Part shown: piece after piece, positions 17,784-27,021 of the stretch
Layout of the letters: every line of letters starts with the position of its first letter
Numbering within the stretch: the stretch's first letter is position 1
From: Armatimonadota bacterium
GTDB taxonomy: Bacteria > Armatimonadota > Fimbriimonadia > Fimbriimonadales > Fimbriimonadaceae
Reading direction: 5' to 3'
Length of the DNA: 64,000 nucleotides
NCBI GenBank assembly: GCA_037138755.1
Contig: JBAXHT010000002.1
Location: forward strand, 62,001 to 126,000
Notes under the pieces: model-generated
Told to the model about the DNA's origin: nothing
The model's input: the letters and a program-made list of their open reading frames with translations, nothing else
Databases searched by the model: none
Position numbers and translations under genes: made by a program

Positions 17784-18788
17784 TTACACCCGCTTCAACA
17801 AGGTGATTCTTCCTTGAGGGACCCACTCCGCTACTACGATGTCCGTCTTGTTAATCCAAGCTGCGCCGTGGGGATGGATGAATTTGCCGGGTTGGAATTT
17901 GTCTTTGGATTGGCCTCTTAGTTTGGTGGGGTGGCCGTCGCCGAGTTGGGCGACGGGTTTGTTGTCGACGCCAAGGATGGTGATTCGGCTTTCGAGGTCG
18001 GGGATGAGCATGAGGCCGCTGTTGAAGTGGATGTGGCACGGCATTCGGACGCCTTCGGTGACGAAGCCTTTGTGTTTGCCGTCGAGGTCGAACATTTGGA
18101 GGCGGCGGTTGCCTCGGTCGGCGACGACGAGTTGGGGTTGGCCGGGGGTGCGTTGGTCGATCCAGAGACCGTGGGGGCAGTTGACTTGACCGGCGTCTTT
18201 TCCGGGGCCGATGATGGTGCGGACGTAGGTGCCGTCTTTCGTGTACTCGTGGATGTAGCTGCTACCGTAGCCGTCTCCGATGAGGATGTTTCCTGAGGGG
18301 AGGAAGGCGACGTTGGTGGGGTTCCATTGGTCGCGATTCTTGTACTTGCCGGACTCCTTGGGATAATCGATCTCCCAGATGACTCGGCCGTTGAGGTCGG
18401 TTTTGGCGACGACTCGGCGGTTGACATCGCAGATGTACAGAAATTCGTCGCGACCTTCTTTTCTAAGGTCGAGGCCATGAGCGCCGCCTGCCCATTCGGA
18501 GCCGAAGGATTTGACGAAGGTGCCTTTCGGATCGAAGACGCAGATCGTGTCTTTGCTGATGCTGTTTGAGCCGACGGTATGGGCGATGTAGATGAAGCCG
18601 TTTTTGTCGGTTGTGACGCCGTGAGTATCGCCCCAGGCGAGGTTTTTGGGTGGGACCAGCCAGTCGTGGTATGCCTCATAGGTGTGGGCTTTTTCACCCA
18701 GGATGGGTCGAGGCGTGGTTTGGTTGGCTTGGCTCATGGTTGCTAGTCCGACTCCAGCGGCTCCGGCGAGAAGGTCGCGGCGTGTCAT
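17784..18788 (-). CDS. Tat-exported NHL-type beta-propeller protein
   Basis: 334 aa. N-terminal twin-arginine signal MTRRDLLAGAAGVGLATM. The mature part is a six-bladed propeller with NHL repeats: HGVTTDKNGFIYIAH, HGLDLRKEG, PTNVAFLPSGNILIGDGYG, PHGLWIDQRTPG and VADRGNRRLQMFDLDG. This resembles the peptidyl-amidoglycolate lyase-like and DUF-type propellers of the Planctomycetes group. It is six bases downstream of the GH2 gene and almost certainly in its operon, which suggests a role in extracellular glycan use. Confidence 0.85.
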   Translation of the reverse strand: MTRRDLLAGAAGVGLATMSQANQTTPRPILGEKAHTYEAYHDWLVPPKNLAWGDTHGVTTDKNGFIYIAHTVGSNSISKDTICVFDPKGTFVKSFGSEWAGGAHGLDLRKEGRDEFLYICDVNRRVVAKTDLNGRVIWEIDYPKESGKYKNRDQWNPTNVAFLPSGNILIGDGYGSSYIHEYTKDGTYVRTIIGPGKDAGQVNCPHGLWIDQRTPGQPQLVVADRGNRRLQMFDLDGKHKGFVTEGVRMPCHIHFNSGLMLIPDLESRITILGVDNKPVAQLGDGHPTKLRGQSKDKFQPGKFIHPHGAAWINKTDIVVAEWVPQGRITLLKRV

Positions 18789-18794
18789 TGAGGT

Positions 18795-21587
18795 TTAGTT
18801 TCGTCCTTTGGGGGTCGTTGTGTCAATGGTGATCTTCGTGAACTGGAAGCCGGATCGCGCGCGAAGTTCGATTCGCCCCGGCTGACCGGTGCTTTGAACG
18901 ATGACTTGAGCAAGGCCGTTGTAGAGCGACCGGGTCCAGGTCGGAGCTTTTGCAAGGCCGCCAATGCTTCCACCTCGGCTGAATCCGCCGGCTCCACCGT
19001 TGTTTTTGACGATTACCAGAATCTCGTTTTCGCCTTGCTTGAGCTTGCCTTTGATATCTGCGATGTGGGGCTTATTCCACTCGTCGGTGGTGCTAACCAG
19101 TTCGCCGTTAAGATAGACCCAGCCGTTGTCGTCCGTGGGTCCCAGGTTGAGGGATGACCAGGTGTCAGGTTCATCGACCGTAAGAACTCGCCGGAAGGCA
19201 GCGAAGCTGTTTGACGGCATATTCTGGTTCTCTTTGACCTGCGTGGCTTTCCACTTTGTAGGGTCGGGCTTGGAGTTTTGGGTGGCGATCATTTGCCATG
19301 ACCAACCATCAGAGATGTCTTGGTAGCTGGGCTTGGTGATATATTGATCGGGTTCGTGGCAGTTGGGGTCGCCGTTGCCGACTCCGATGATGCGTCCGGG
19401 GCCGTCGATTTCGAACGTGACGTTCTCGTTCGCCAGAGGATTGAGAAACCCGTCGGTGTCGAGACCTTTAACGGTGATGACCGAGAGGTCTTTGGCATCG
19501 GCGGCAATGCTGGTCCGATCAGGCTCAAGCCTGAGTTGACCCGTTGCTCCAGTCGTTTTGACGGTGACGACGTTTTTGAGGTCGCCCTTGGTTCCAACAG
19601 CTGTGAGCTCCCCCGGTTGGTATTCCAATTCCCAGTTAAGGTGTCCGCCGACGGGCATCTTCTTACTTCCAAGCGACTTTCCGTTGAGCTTGAGCTCGAC
19701 GGTTTCGAAGTTGCTAAAGACCCAGACGTCGACCTTCTTGCCTTCCCTGCCTGCCCAGTTCCAGTGGGGAAGGATGTGGAGAACAGGTTTGGTGGACCAC
19801 CAGGATTGGTAGTAGTAGAAGACGTCTTTGGCGAAGCCACAGGTGTCCATGATCCCGAAGTGGCTGCTAATGGTTGGCCAGCTGTGCGGGGTTGGCTCGC
19901 CACGGTAGTCAAAGCCGGTCCAGACGAAGCCGCCGGAGAACCAGGGGCGCTGTAGCTTCCAGGTCCACCATTCTTCGGATCCTTCGCCCCAATCGACCTT
20001 TCTGTAGTCGTAGGAGTCCATGACGTTTTTGCCGTCGTTGGACTTGTACTCGCCTCGGGTAGAAAGCATGCTGGCGACTTCGCTGCCGTGGATGGGCTGT
20101 TTGGGATGGTTTTTGTGATAGCTGTCGGCGCCGAAGAGGTTGTAGTTGAAACCTCGGTTGTCAACGACCTTGTTTGAACCTTCCCAGACGTCGCCAGAGT
20201 TAACGGCTTGGGTGATAGTCCTTGTTGGGTCAAGTTTTTTGGTGAGGTCATAAAGTGCCTGGGAGATCTGCTCTCCAGCTTTTGAGGTTTGGACGCCCCA
20301 TTCTTCATTACCGAGGGACCACATGAAGACGCTGGGGTGGTTACGGTCGCGCTTGACGAGCCGCTCCATCTGGCTCAGACCTTCGGGTCCTGCGCTGAAC
20401 AGCCGGTTCTCATCTTGGACGAGGATTCCGAGTTTGTCGCAAGCGTCGAGGAGTTCGGGGGTTGGCGGGTTGTGGCTAGTTCGCAGCGCGTTGCAGCCCA
20501 TTTCTTTTAGCCGTTCGATGCGCCATTCATTGAGGCGATCAGGGACGGCTGCACCAACACCGGCGTGGTCCTGGTGGTTACAAACTCCCTTGATTTCAGT
20601 GTACTTCCCGTTGATGAAGAGTCCTTTATCGGGGTCGAATACGACACTTTTAAACCCGATACTGGTTTCATACCTGTCGAGGACAGTTTGTCCATCGAGA
20701 AGAAGGACGTGGGACCGGTAGAGGTTGGGCGTGTCTGGAGACCAGAGTTTAGGTTTGGTCACTTTTGTTTTGAGCGTGTTCTGATCCCCTTTGAGTTTGG
20801 TGACGGGTGACTCGGCGACGACTTTTCCTTCATTGTCGGTGATTTGGAGCTTTGCGGTTCGAGCCTTGGTAGTACGAGTGGTGATCTCGGCGGTCACGTT
20901 GCCGTTCACTTCCGGCTTGATGAACTGCTCATCTTCGACAAGATAGTCTTGATTGGTTTTGTTGAGCCAGACGTGGCGATAGATTCCGGCACCTTCGTAG
21001 AACCAGCCTTCGTAGACGCTGGCATCGACGCGGACGGCGATGACGTTTCGGGCTCCGGTTTCAACGACTTTGGTGACATCAACGGTGAAGCCCATATAGC
21101 CGCTTGTGTTGCGGGTGATGTACTGGCCATTGACCCAGACTTGTGCATCTCGGAAGATGCCGTCGAACTTGAGGACGAAGCGCTTACCTGCATCCTCTTT
21201 GGGGAGTTCGAAGCTTTTGCGGTACCAACCGATCGAGTTTTCGGGGAAGCGTCGGCCAATGGCTTTGAAGCCGTGCATGAGATCACCTTTCTGGTCGAAT
21301 GGGAGTTCGACACACCAATCATGGGGGATTTGAACAGTTCGCCAAGCGGTGTCACCAAAGCCACGACCCATTGCGCCGTCTTCGATTCCGGCTTTCGCAA
21401 AAGTCCCGAAGGAATCGTTTCCGTAGTTGAAGTCCTTCGAAGGATCGGCAGCATGTCCCAATGAGAACTTCCAGTCGTTGTCTAGTGAGACGATTTGGCG
21501 ACCTGAGGCTTGGTAGAGGGCGGCGGCGGCGATAGCGGACAGCACTTTCTGAGCATACACAAAATTGCCCTTGATTTCATGGATCAT
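18795..21587 (-). CDS. Glycoside hydrolase family 2 (beta-galactosidase type)
   Basis: 930-aa exported GH2 enzyme. Order: signal region (VYAQKVLSAIAAAALYQASG), sugar-binding domain (DWKFSLG ... GWYRKSFELP ... WVNGQYI), immunoglobulin-like domain, then the TIM barrel with GVCNHQDHAGVG, NALRTSHNPPTPELLDACD, the acid/base motif SLGNEEWG and the nucleophile region IHGSEVASMLS. After it come DUF4982-like and C-terminal carbohydrate-binding regions. ATG 21587 has no ribosome site; GTG 21560 is preceded by AAGGG and would give a cleaner signal peptide. Operon with the propeller gene. Confidence 0.92.
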   Translation of the reverse strand: MIHEIKGNFVYAQKVLSAIAAAALYQASGRQIVSLDNDWKFSLGHAADPSKDFNYGNDSFGTFAKAGIEDGAMGRGFGDTAWRTVQIPHDWCVELPFDQKGDLMHGFKAIGRRFPENSIGWYRKSFELPKEDAGKRFVLKFDGIFRDAQVWVNGQYITRNTSGYMGFTVDVTKVVETGARNVIAVRVDASVYEGWFYEGAGIYRHVWLNKTNQDYLVEDEQFIKPEVNGNVTAEITTRTTKARTAKLQITDNEGKVVAESPVTKLKGDQNTLKTKVTKPKLWSPDTPNLYRSHVLLLDGQTVLDRYETSIGFKSVVFDPDKGLFINGKYTEIKGVCNHQDHAGVGAAVPDRLNEWRIERLKEMGCNALRTSHNPPTPELLDACDKLGILVQDENRLFSAGPEGLSQMERLVKRDRNHPSVFMWSLGNEEWGVQTSKAGEQISQALYDLTKKLDPTRTITQAVNSGDVWEGSNKVVDNRGFNYNLFGADSYHKNHPKQPIHGSEVASMLSTRGEYKSNDGKNVMDSYDYRKVDWGEGSEEWWTWKLQRPWFSGGFVWTGFDYRGEPTPHSWPTISSHFGIMDTCGFAKDVFYYYQSWWSTKPVLHILPHWNWAGREGKKVDVWVFSNFETVELKLNGKSLGSKKMPVGGHLNWELEYQPGELTAVGTKGDLKNVVTVKTTGATGQLRLEPDRTSIAADAKDLSVITVKGLDTDGFLNPLANENVTFEIDGPGRIIGVGNGDPNCHEPDQYITKPSYQDISDGWSWQMIATQNSKPDPTKWKATQVKENQNMPSNSFAAFRRVLTVDEPDTWSSLNLGPTDDNGWVYLNGELVSTTDEWNKPHIADIKGKLKQGENEILVIVKNNGGAGGFSRGGSIGGLAKAPTWTRSLYNGLAQVIVQSTGQPGRIELRARSGFQFTKITIDTTTPKGRN

Positions 21588-21599
21588 TTAACAGATAAT
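21571..21599 (+). promoter_or_regulatory. imuB promoter inside a 20-base divergent gap
   Basis: TTGATT (21571-21576), 17-base spacer, GATAAT (21594-21599). The -10 ends 8 bases before imuB ATG 21608, so the transcript is probably leaderless. The -35 lies within the first codons of the divergent GH2 gene. No GAAC-N4-GTTC or CTG-N10-CAG LexA-type operator is visible. Confidence 0.55.
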
Positions 21600-21607
21600 G
21601 TAGAACT

Positions 21608-22738
21608 ATGTCTACTCTTTTTATCGAAGTCGCGGGCTTGTACTTGGCGTGCCATGAGCCGGTTTCGCCAGCGGTGGTAGTTCGGGAGAAGGTGGTGGTG
21701 GATGCTTGTCCGGTCTCTTTGACGGCGGGGATTAAGGTTGGAATGGGGGCGGGGCAGGCTCGGGCGATTTTGCATGAGCTGATGTGTTTTGAGTTTTCTT
21801 CTTCGTTATATGAAGAGGCTTCTTGTTGTTGGTTGAATCGGTTGTGTGCAGTTTCGGATTCGGTGGAGGTGGTGGCTCCGCATCAGGCTTTTGTGGATAT
21901 GAGTGGGCATCCTGATCCTTATTTGACGGCTTTGGAGGTCTGCTATCTGTTGCCATTTGAGTATCGGGGGGCGGTTTCGGGTTGTCGGTGGGTCGCTCGA
22001 GCTTTGGCTCCTTCGTCGGGGCTGTTGCATTTTCCTCGTCCATTTGAGGCTTTGGCTCCTTATGGGTTGGATCGGCTGGAGGTGATTGAGATGGCGGTTC
22101 GGGAACGTTTGGCGTTTTTGGGATACCGGACGATTGGGGAGGTTCAGGGGCTGAGTTTGGCGACTTTGAAGTCGCAGTTTGGGCTGTACGGGCTGACGAT
22201 TCGGCAGGCGGCGATGGGGATGTTGCACGAGCCGGTGGTTGGGAATTATCCGCCTAGCGCGGTTTCTCGTCGGTTGGCTTTTGATGGTTTGTGTTCGGAT
22301 TCTTCGGTGGTTTCTTTAGGGTTGGAGAAGTTGGCGGGGGAGCTTGCTTGGGCTTTGAGCGAGGGGGATTTGGAGGCGAAGGGGTTGGAGCTATTTGTTG
22401 AGGGGGAATCGGGTGAACAGTCGTTGCGTCGGCAGTTTGGGCGAGCTTTGAACTCAGCTTTGCGGATTCGGATGGCCTTGCTGCAGTTGTGGGCGGATAT
22501 GGCGGTGACTTCGGGGGTTGTTCGCCTTCGGGCGGTGTTGCATGAGGTGGGGGCGGCTTCGCGGCGTCAAGTTTGCTTGTCGGGGTTGGTTTCGGATGCT
22601 TCGGAGTTGCCGTCGGAGGCGGTGGATCGGTTATCGCGGAAGTATGGGTCGACGGTGGTGGTGGCGGGGTCGTCAGTGAAGGTTCCTCGCCGGAAGGAGG
22701 TGTTGCGTGTGCTTCGGGCGACTACCGGATGGTACTGA
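21608..22738 (+). CDS. imuB: ImuB-like Y-family DNA polymerase homologue
   Basis: 376 aa, Y-family polymerase fold with ImuB features. The first motif reads LFIEVAGLYLACHEP where active polymerases have D-x-D-x-F-x-x-x-E; the second motif AFVDMSGHPDPYLTA lacks the catalytic SxDE. The DPO4-like landmarks CPVSLTAGIKVGMGAGQARA and FLGYRTIGEVQGLSLATL (helix-hairpin-helix) are intact. ImuB is inactive itself and recruits DnaE2 to the sliding clamp. It overlaps the dnaE2 frame by 32 bases. No imuA or lexA is nearby. Codon use is very G-rich. Confidence 0.85.
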   Translation: MSTLFIEVAGLYLACHEPVSPAVVVREKVVVDACPVSLTAGIKVGMGAGQARAILHELMCFEFSSSLYEEASCCWLNRLCAVSDSVEVVAPHQAFVDMSGHPDPYLTALEVCYLLPFEYRGAVSGCRWVARALAPSSGLLHFPRPFEALAPYGLDRLEVIEMAVRERLAFLGYRTIGEVQGLSLATLKSQFGLYGLTIRQAAMGMLHEPVVGNYPPSAVSRRLAFDGLCSDSSVVSLGLEKLAGELAWALSEGDLEAKGLELFVEGESGEQSLRRQFGRALNSALRIRMALLQLWADMAVTSGVVRLRAVLHEVGAASRRQVCLSGLVSDASELPSEAVDRLSRKYGSTVVVAGSSVKVPRRKEVLRVLRATTGWY

Positions 22739-25700
22739 CCTCTCCGCGCGGTGGCGCGAGGCTGGGGAGTGGTGGGATGGCGAATCGGCTCAGGAGTGGA
22801 TACGTTATGTGGCGGCGGGGTCCCGGCGGGAGGAGTCGTTTGATTTAGGGTTTCGGCACTTGCCGTTTGTGTCTGGTTCTTCGGAGGTTTCTGTGGATTA
22901 TTCGGAGGATTGGTCTTTGCGGGCTCGGAAACTGAGGGATGGGAAGATGAAACATCCGTTTGTTTCGGAGCCGCCACGGATGTATTCGGCATTGGCTTCT
23001 GGTTCTTGTGATGCTCCTTATGTGCCGTTGCATATTGCGTCTGGTTATGATTTTGGGCGCGGGGTGATGCTGCCGGAGGAGGCAGTTCAGTTTGCGGTGA
23101 TGAACGGGTTGCCGGGGCTTTGTATTGCTGATCGGTATTCATTAGTGGGAGCAGTGGAGCTGGCTCGGGGGTGCCGTCAGTCGGGATTGCATCCGCTTAT
23201 TGGTGCTTCATTTGAACTGGAGACGGGAGGGGAGATAGTTTTGATTGCTCAGACGACTCGGGGTTATGTCGGGTTATCTTCTTTGATTACTCGTTGTCAT
23301 TTAGATGAGGAACGACTACTGCCGATACTTCGGTTGTCTAATTTGTGGGATTCTTGTGATGATTTGATTTGTTTGATGGGTGGATCGCATGGGCCATTAC
23401 TGCCCTTGCTGCTTCGCGGTTGTTTTTCCTCGGCTTCGGAATTAGTTGGGCAGTTCCGGGAGCGATTTGGGCGGGATCGATTGTATTTGGAAGCAGATGT
23501 GGCGTACCAACCTTGGGACATCGCACATCTTCGGGGGCTGCGTCGGTTGTCTTCGGAGATGGAGGTTCCTTTGGTGGCGGGAGGGCTGGTGACTCATGCG
23601 CGGCCGCACCATTTTCCGGTTCAGGAGGTGATTGGGTGCGCGCACAATTTGAGTTTAATTCACGAGGTGAAGGGGCGAAAGCCGCGCTTTCATGAGGATG
23701 GCTTCCCTTTTCGGGCAATCAATGCGGAGCGGTTTCTTCGGACGCCATTCGAGATGCGTGAGCTGTATTCGGAGATGCCTGAGTTAGTGTCGAATACGCT
23801 TGACATCCTTACGAAGTGCGACAAGGATGTGATGCCTTCGCGTACTACTTTACCCAAGTTGTTTGATGATCCTGAAAACGCTTTACGAGAGGTGACCTAC
23901 GCGGGGGCTCATCAAAAGTATCCGCTGATGACGACGGGAATTCGGCGGCGAATTGATAAAGAGCTTGATCGTATTTGTCGTTTGAAATATGCGGATCACT
24001 TTTTGACGATTTGGGATGCTTGCCGGTGGGCTTCTCATCAGGGGTATCAATTTAGTGGGCGAGGATCAGTTGTAGATTCGGTGGTGGCTTATTGTCTCGA
24101 TCTGAGCCGAATTGATGCTTATCGACACCGTTTACACTTTGATCGGTTTTTGCCGGCGGATGGGACGAAACGACCGGATATTGATATTGATTTTCCGGCG
24201 AAGCGGCGGAATGAGGTGCGGTCTTACATGACGCAGAAGTACGGCGAGGATCGGGTGGCGACGGTGGCGGCGGTTGGGGCTTACTGCACGCGGGGGATCA
24301 TTCGGGAGGTTGGCAAGGTGTTTGGGTTGCCAGATTCGACGATTAGCTTTTTGTCGAAGCGGGTTCATGGGGGGATTGCGCCGGATAAGTTGGAGGCGGC
24401 TTTGGAGAAAAGACCAGAGTTGCGGGGGAGCAGTATTCCGAAGGAGCGATTTCGGTGGGTTTTGAGCTTAGCGGAGCGGATGATGGATATTCCGAGGAAT
24501 ATGCGGGCGCACTCTTCGGGGGTGGTGATTTCTTCGCGGCCTCTTTGTGAGACAGTGCCATTGATGTGGTCAGCGGGTGAGGATCCGGCGGGTGGTCATT
24601 TGAAGATCATCCAGTGGGATAAGCGGTCGGCGAAGCACTACTTCGACAAGTTCGATATCTTGTGCCTTCGGGGGCAGGATGTTTTGGAGGGGACTCAGGA
24701 CCGGGTGGTGGTGCGGGATCGGTCGTTTGACGTGGCTTCCATTCCCTCGGATGATCCGGATGTTTATGCGACGATGCGGTCGGGGGAGCTGATAGGGATT
24801 CCGCAGTCGGCTTCGCCAGCAATGAGGCAGGCGCATATTCGGCTGAAGACGAAGAACCTCGAAGATGCCTCACTTGTTCAGGCGGGGATTCGGCCGGGCG
24901 TTGGCGGGGCGGTGAAGCTGAATGAGATGATTGCGCGGCGGCACGGGAAGCCGTTTACGTTTTCGCATCCTGACCTGGAGGAGATTTTGGGGATTACTTA
25001 CGGGATCATCGTTTTTCAGGAGCAGGTTGACCTGTTGTTGCAGAAGTTTGCAGGGTACTCGGGCGGAGAGGCGGAAGATACTCGGGAGCAGATTCATAAG
25101 CGGCGGCGGGAGGATTTTGGGCGGGAGATTCGCGAACGGGTCCTTCAAAGGATTCAGGCGAATGGATACGGGTTGCAGGTTGCCGAAGAAGTCTTTGAGC
25201 TGATCGCGGGATTCAAAGGTTATGGCTTTGCCCAGGGGCACGCGCTGGCGTTTGCCGAGATTTCGGTGCGGTCGATCTATTGCCAGCAACACTATCCAGC
25301 GGAGTACTTCGCTTCCCTACTCGATGCTCAGCCAGCTGGTTACTACGGGCCATGTACGTTGGTGAACGAAGCTCGGAACCGGGGGGTGGCGGTTTTGCCG
25401 GTGGACGTGAATTTGAGCGAGGTGGGGTTTGCGGTGGAGGATGTGAAGTCGGTGATGGATCCACATATCGTGGTTCCGAATGGGGGGATTCGGGTGGCTT
25501 TGTCGCAGATTTCGGGCTTAAATCGGGATTTGGCTTTACGGATTGTGTTAGCTCGGCCTTATGAGAGTGTGTTTGATTTTGCGATGAAAACGAATCCTTC
25601 GCGGGATGATTTGGAGCGGTTGATATTGGTGGGGGCGTTTGATTCGTTGCATGCGAATCGGCGGCAGTTGTTGTGGGCGTTGCCGGCGATTTTGGATTAT

Positions 25701-26273
25701 GCCAGGGCGTTTAATACTCCGGGGACGTTGCCGCTGGGGGCGCCGATTCCGGTGTTGCCTTCTGATATTGCGGATTTTAACCAGGCCGAACGGGCGATTC
25801 ATGAGCGTCGGTATCTAGATTTGGATATTGACCATCACCTCATGAGCTTCGAGCGGGAGCGGGTGGCAAGCCGGGGCGGGGTGACTTCTGCGGTGGCTCG
25901 TCGGCTTGCGCATGGGCGGAAGGCGATTGTGGTGGGGAATCCGATTCGGCTGCGTTTTCCGCCGACGCCAAGTGGGCGGCGGGTGGTGTTTTTTGATTTG
26001 GAGGATGAGTCGGGGCTGCTGAACGTGACTTGTTTTGACGAGACCTATCAGCGGGATGGGCACGCGATTGTTTGCTCGCCTTATGTGACGATCATCGGGG
26101 AAGCACAGGTTCGAGATGATCATGTGGCTTTTCTGGCGTCGCGGGTTTTTCCTTATCGGCCGTTGATTACTTCTCTGTTAGGGGTTCCGGGAGCGGCGGC
26201 GACGGGTTCGAGCGACATGGGCTGGGGGCACTCGCCGTTGCCGATTGTCACTGCGGATTTTCTGGTGGGATGA
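22707..26273 (+). CDS. dnaE2: Error-prone DNA polymerase III alpha, DnaE2, with DUF6504-like leader
   Basis: Up to 1188 aa, translesion C-family polymerase. The palm motif PDIDIDFPAKRRNEV supplies two catalytic aspartates and KFDILCLRGQDVLEG the third. SGRGSVVDSVVAYCL, GYGFAQGHALAFAEIS and the C-terminal OB part follow. The PHP domain is degenerate (YVPLHIASGYDFGRG for LHCHS.YS), implying no PHP nuclease activity. Residues 5-50 (WREAGEWWDGE, then RYVAAG) resemble DUF6504, normally a separate or ImuB-terminal module. Whether translation begins at GTG 22707 or at ATG 22947 (GAGGGATGGG upstream) is unclear. Acts with ImuB. Confidence 0.9.
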   Translation: MCFGRLPDGTDLSARWREAGEWWDGESAQEWIRYVAAGSRREESFDLGFRHLPFVSGSSEVSVDYSEDWSLRARKLRDGKMKHPFVSEPPRMYSALASGSCDAPYVPLHIASGYDFGRGVMLPEEAVQFAVMNGLPGLCIADRYSLVGAVELARGCRQSGLHPLIGASFELETGGEIVLIAQTTRGYVGLSSLITRCHLDEERLLPILRLSNLWDSCDDLICLMGGSHGPLLPLLLRGCFSSASELVGQFRERFGRDRLYLEADVAYQPWDIAHLRGLRRLSSEMEVPLVAGGLVTHARPHHFPVQEVIGCAHNLSLIHEVKGRKPRFHEDGFPFRAINAERFLRTPFEMRELYSEMPELVSNTLDILTKCDKDVMPSRTTLPKLFDDPENALREVTYAGAHQKYPLMTTGIRRRIDKELDRICRLKYADHFLTIWDACRWASHQGYQFSGRGSVVDSVVAYCLDLSRIDAYRHRLHFDRFLPADGTKRPDIDIDFPAKRRNEVRSYMTQKYGEDRVATVAAVGAYCTRGIIREVGKVFGLPDSTISFLSKRVHGGIAPDKLEAALEKRPELRGSSIPKERFRWVLSLAERMMDIPRNMRAHSSGVVISSRPLCETVPLMWSAGEDPAGGHLKIIQWDKRSAKHYFDKFDILCLRGQDVLEGTQDRVVVRDRSFDVASIPSDDPDVYATMRSGELIGIPQSASPAMRQAHIRLKTKNLEDASLVQAGIRPGVGGAVKLNEMIARRHGKPFTFSHPDLEEILGITYGIIVFQEQVDLLLQKFAGYSGGEAEDTREQIHKRRREDFGREIRERVLQRIQANGYGLQVAEEVFELIAGFKGYGFAQGHALAFAEISVRSIYCQQHYPAEYFASLLDAQPAGYYGPCTLVNEARNRGVAVLPVDVNLSEVGFAVEDVKSVMDPHIVVPNGGIRVALSQISGLNRDLALRIVLARPYESVFDFAMKTNPSRDDLERLILVGAFDSLHANRRQLLWALPAILDYARAFNTPGTLPLGAPIPVLPSDIADFNQAERAIHERRYLDLDIDHHLMSFERERVASRGGVTSAVARRLAHGRKAIVVGNPIRLRFPPTPSGRRVVFFDLEDESGLLNVTCFDETYQRDGHAIVCSPYVTIIGEAQVRDDHVAFLASRVFPYRPLITSLLGVPGAAATGSSDMGWGHSPLPIVTADFLVG

Positions 26274-26344
26274 TGAAACGGCGTTGAAACGACCGTTCTG
26301 TACTATCCAGCTCTAAACAGTGCTTGTGAAACTGTAGGAAAATC

Positions 26345-26971
26345 ATGAAAACTAGAACAACCCTCGCACTCGTCGTTGGCGCTTTTTGCCTCAGTTCGGT
26401 CTCCTTCGCCGGTCCAGGAGATGGAGATCTGCTGAATCTACTTCGATCTGAAGGAAGCCGATCCTCGTTAGCCATCTCCGATGATGTGATGCAGAACATC
26501 AACAAGGTGATAGGCGAGCTAGATCGCCGCGTGGCAGAGATGCTCAACAAGGCTCGGCCAGATGTTAAGGTCGGAGGCTTCTCGATCGGCAAGGCCCCGG
26601 ACGTTTTCAACGTGGTCGACAAACTACAAGGCGAGTTTCGGATGCAAATCGTGAAGATGCTGAATCCGGCTCAGTTGGCCTCAGCCTTAAAGCTTGGCAT
26701 CAAGGCCGAGGGGAATTTTGCCTTCTTGATGCCAGAGGTTGCGCAAGAAATCAAGTTGGACAAGAAGGTTTTCAAGTCGATTGATGGATATCGAGGCGAC
26801 TATACGAAACTCGCTCGTGACCTTGCCAAGCAAGTTAAGAACGGAAAGATTCCGGATGTGGATCGGGTCCGGTTGCTCGGCGAGAAGGATACGGAACTTC
26901 AGGCGATGATCGCAAAGCTCGTGACTCCGGAGCAACTTGCGCAGCTTGCGGCGATGGCAAAAGATCAGTAA
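26345..26971 (+). CDS. Exported helical protein of unknown function
   Basis: 208 aa with a clear signal peptide (MKTRTTLALVVGAFCLSSVSFA). The mature protein is helix-rich with repeated segments (LQGEFRMQIVKMLNPAQLA and KDTELQAMIAKLVTPEQLA) that look like Spy/CpxP-like or LTXXQ-type periplasmic helices, a weak analogy. GGA lies 7 bases before ATG. Ended by the strong terminator at 26981. Confidence 0.7.
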   Translation: MKTRTTLALVVGAFCLSSVSFAGPGDGDLLNLLRSEGSRSSLAISDDVMQNINKVIGELDRRVAEMLNKARPDVKVGGFSIGKAPDVFNVVDKLQGEFRMQIVKMLNPAQLASALKLGIKAEGNFAFLMPEVAQEIKLDKKVFKSIDGYRGDYTKLARDLAKQVKNGKIPDVDRVRLLGEKDTELQAMIAKLVTPEQLAQLAAMAKDQ

Positions 26972-26980
26972 GCAGACAGA

Positions 26981-27016
26981 AAAATTCCCCGCTCGGAATA
27001 CCGAGCGGGGAATTTT
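26981..27016. terminator. Bidirectional terminator between convergent genes
   Basis: A perfect 16-bp stem AAAATTCCCCGCTCGG / CCGAGCGGGGAATTTT with loop AATA, followed by T on the plus side and preceded by A on the minus side. It serves both the 26345 gene (+) and the 27022 gene (-), whose stop is 5 bases away. Confidence 0.9.
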
Positions 27017-27021
27017 TTGTG

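Noticed and set aside
17918-18697. Long open frame (about 259 aa) on the minus strand in another frame of the propeller gene
   Set aside because: Low-complexity Ser/Pro/Thr composition from a shifted frame; the beta-propeller frame has clear family motifs.
18650-18832. Small plus-strand frame over the start of the propeller gene
   Set aside because: Antisense shadow; no signal peptide or ribosome site.
19289-20308. 339-aa minus-strand frame overlapping GH2
   Set aside because: Same-strand shifted frame inside GH2 with Ser/Thr/Pro-rich, motif-free translation.
22573-22848. Gly-rich 91-aa plus-strand frame across the imuB-dnaE2 junction
   Set aside because: Shadow frame of the GT-rich imuB end; no motif.
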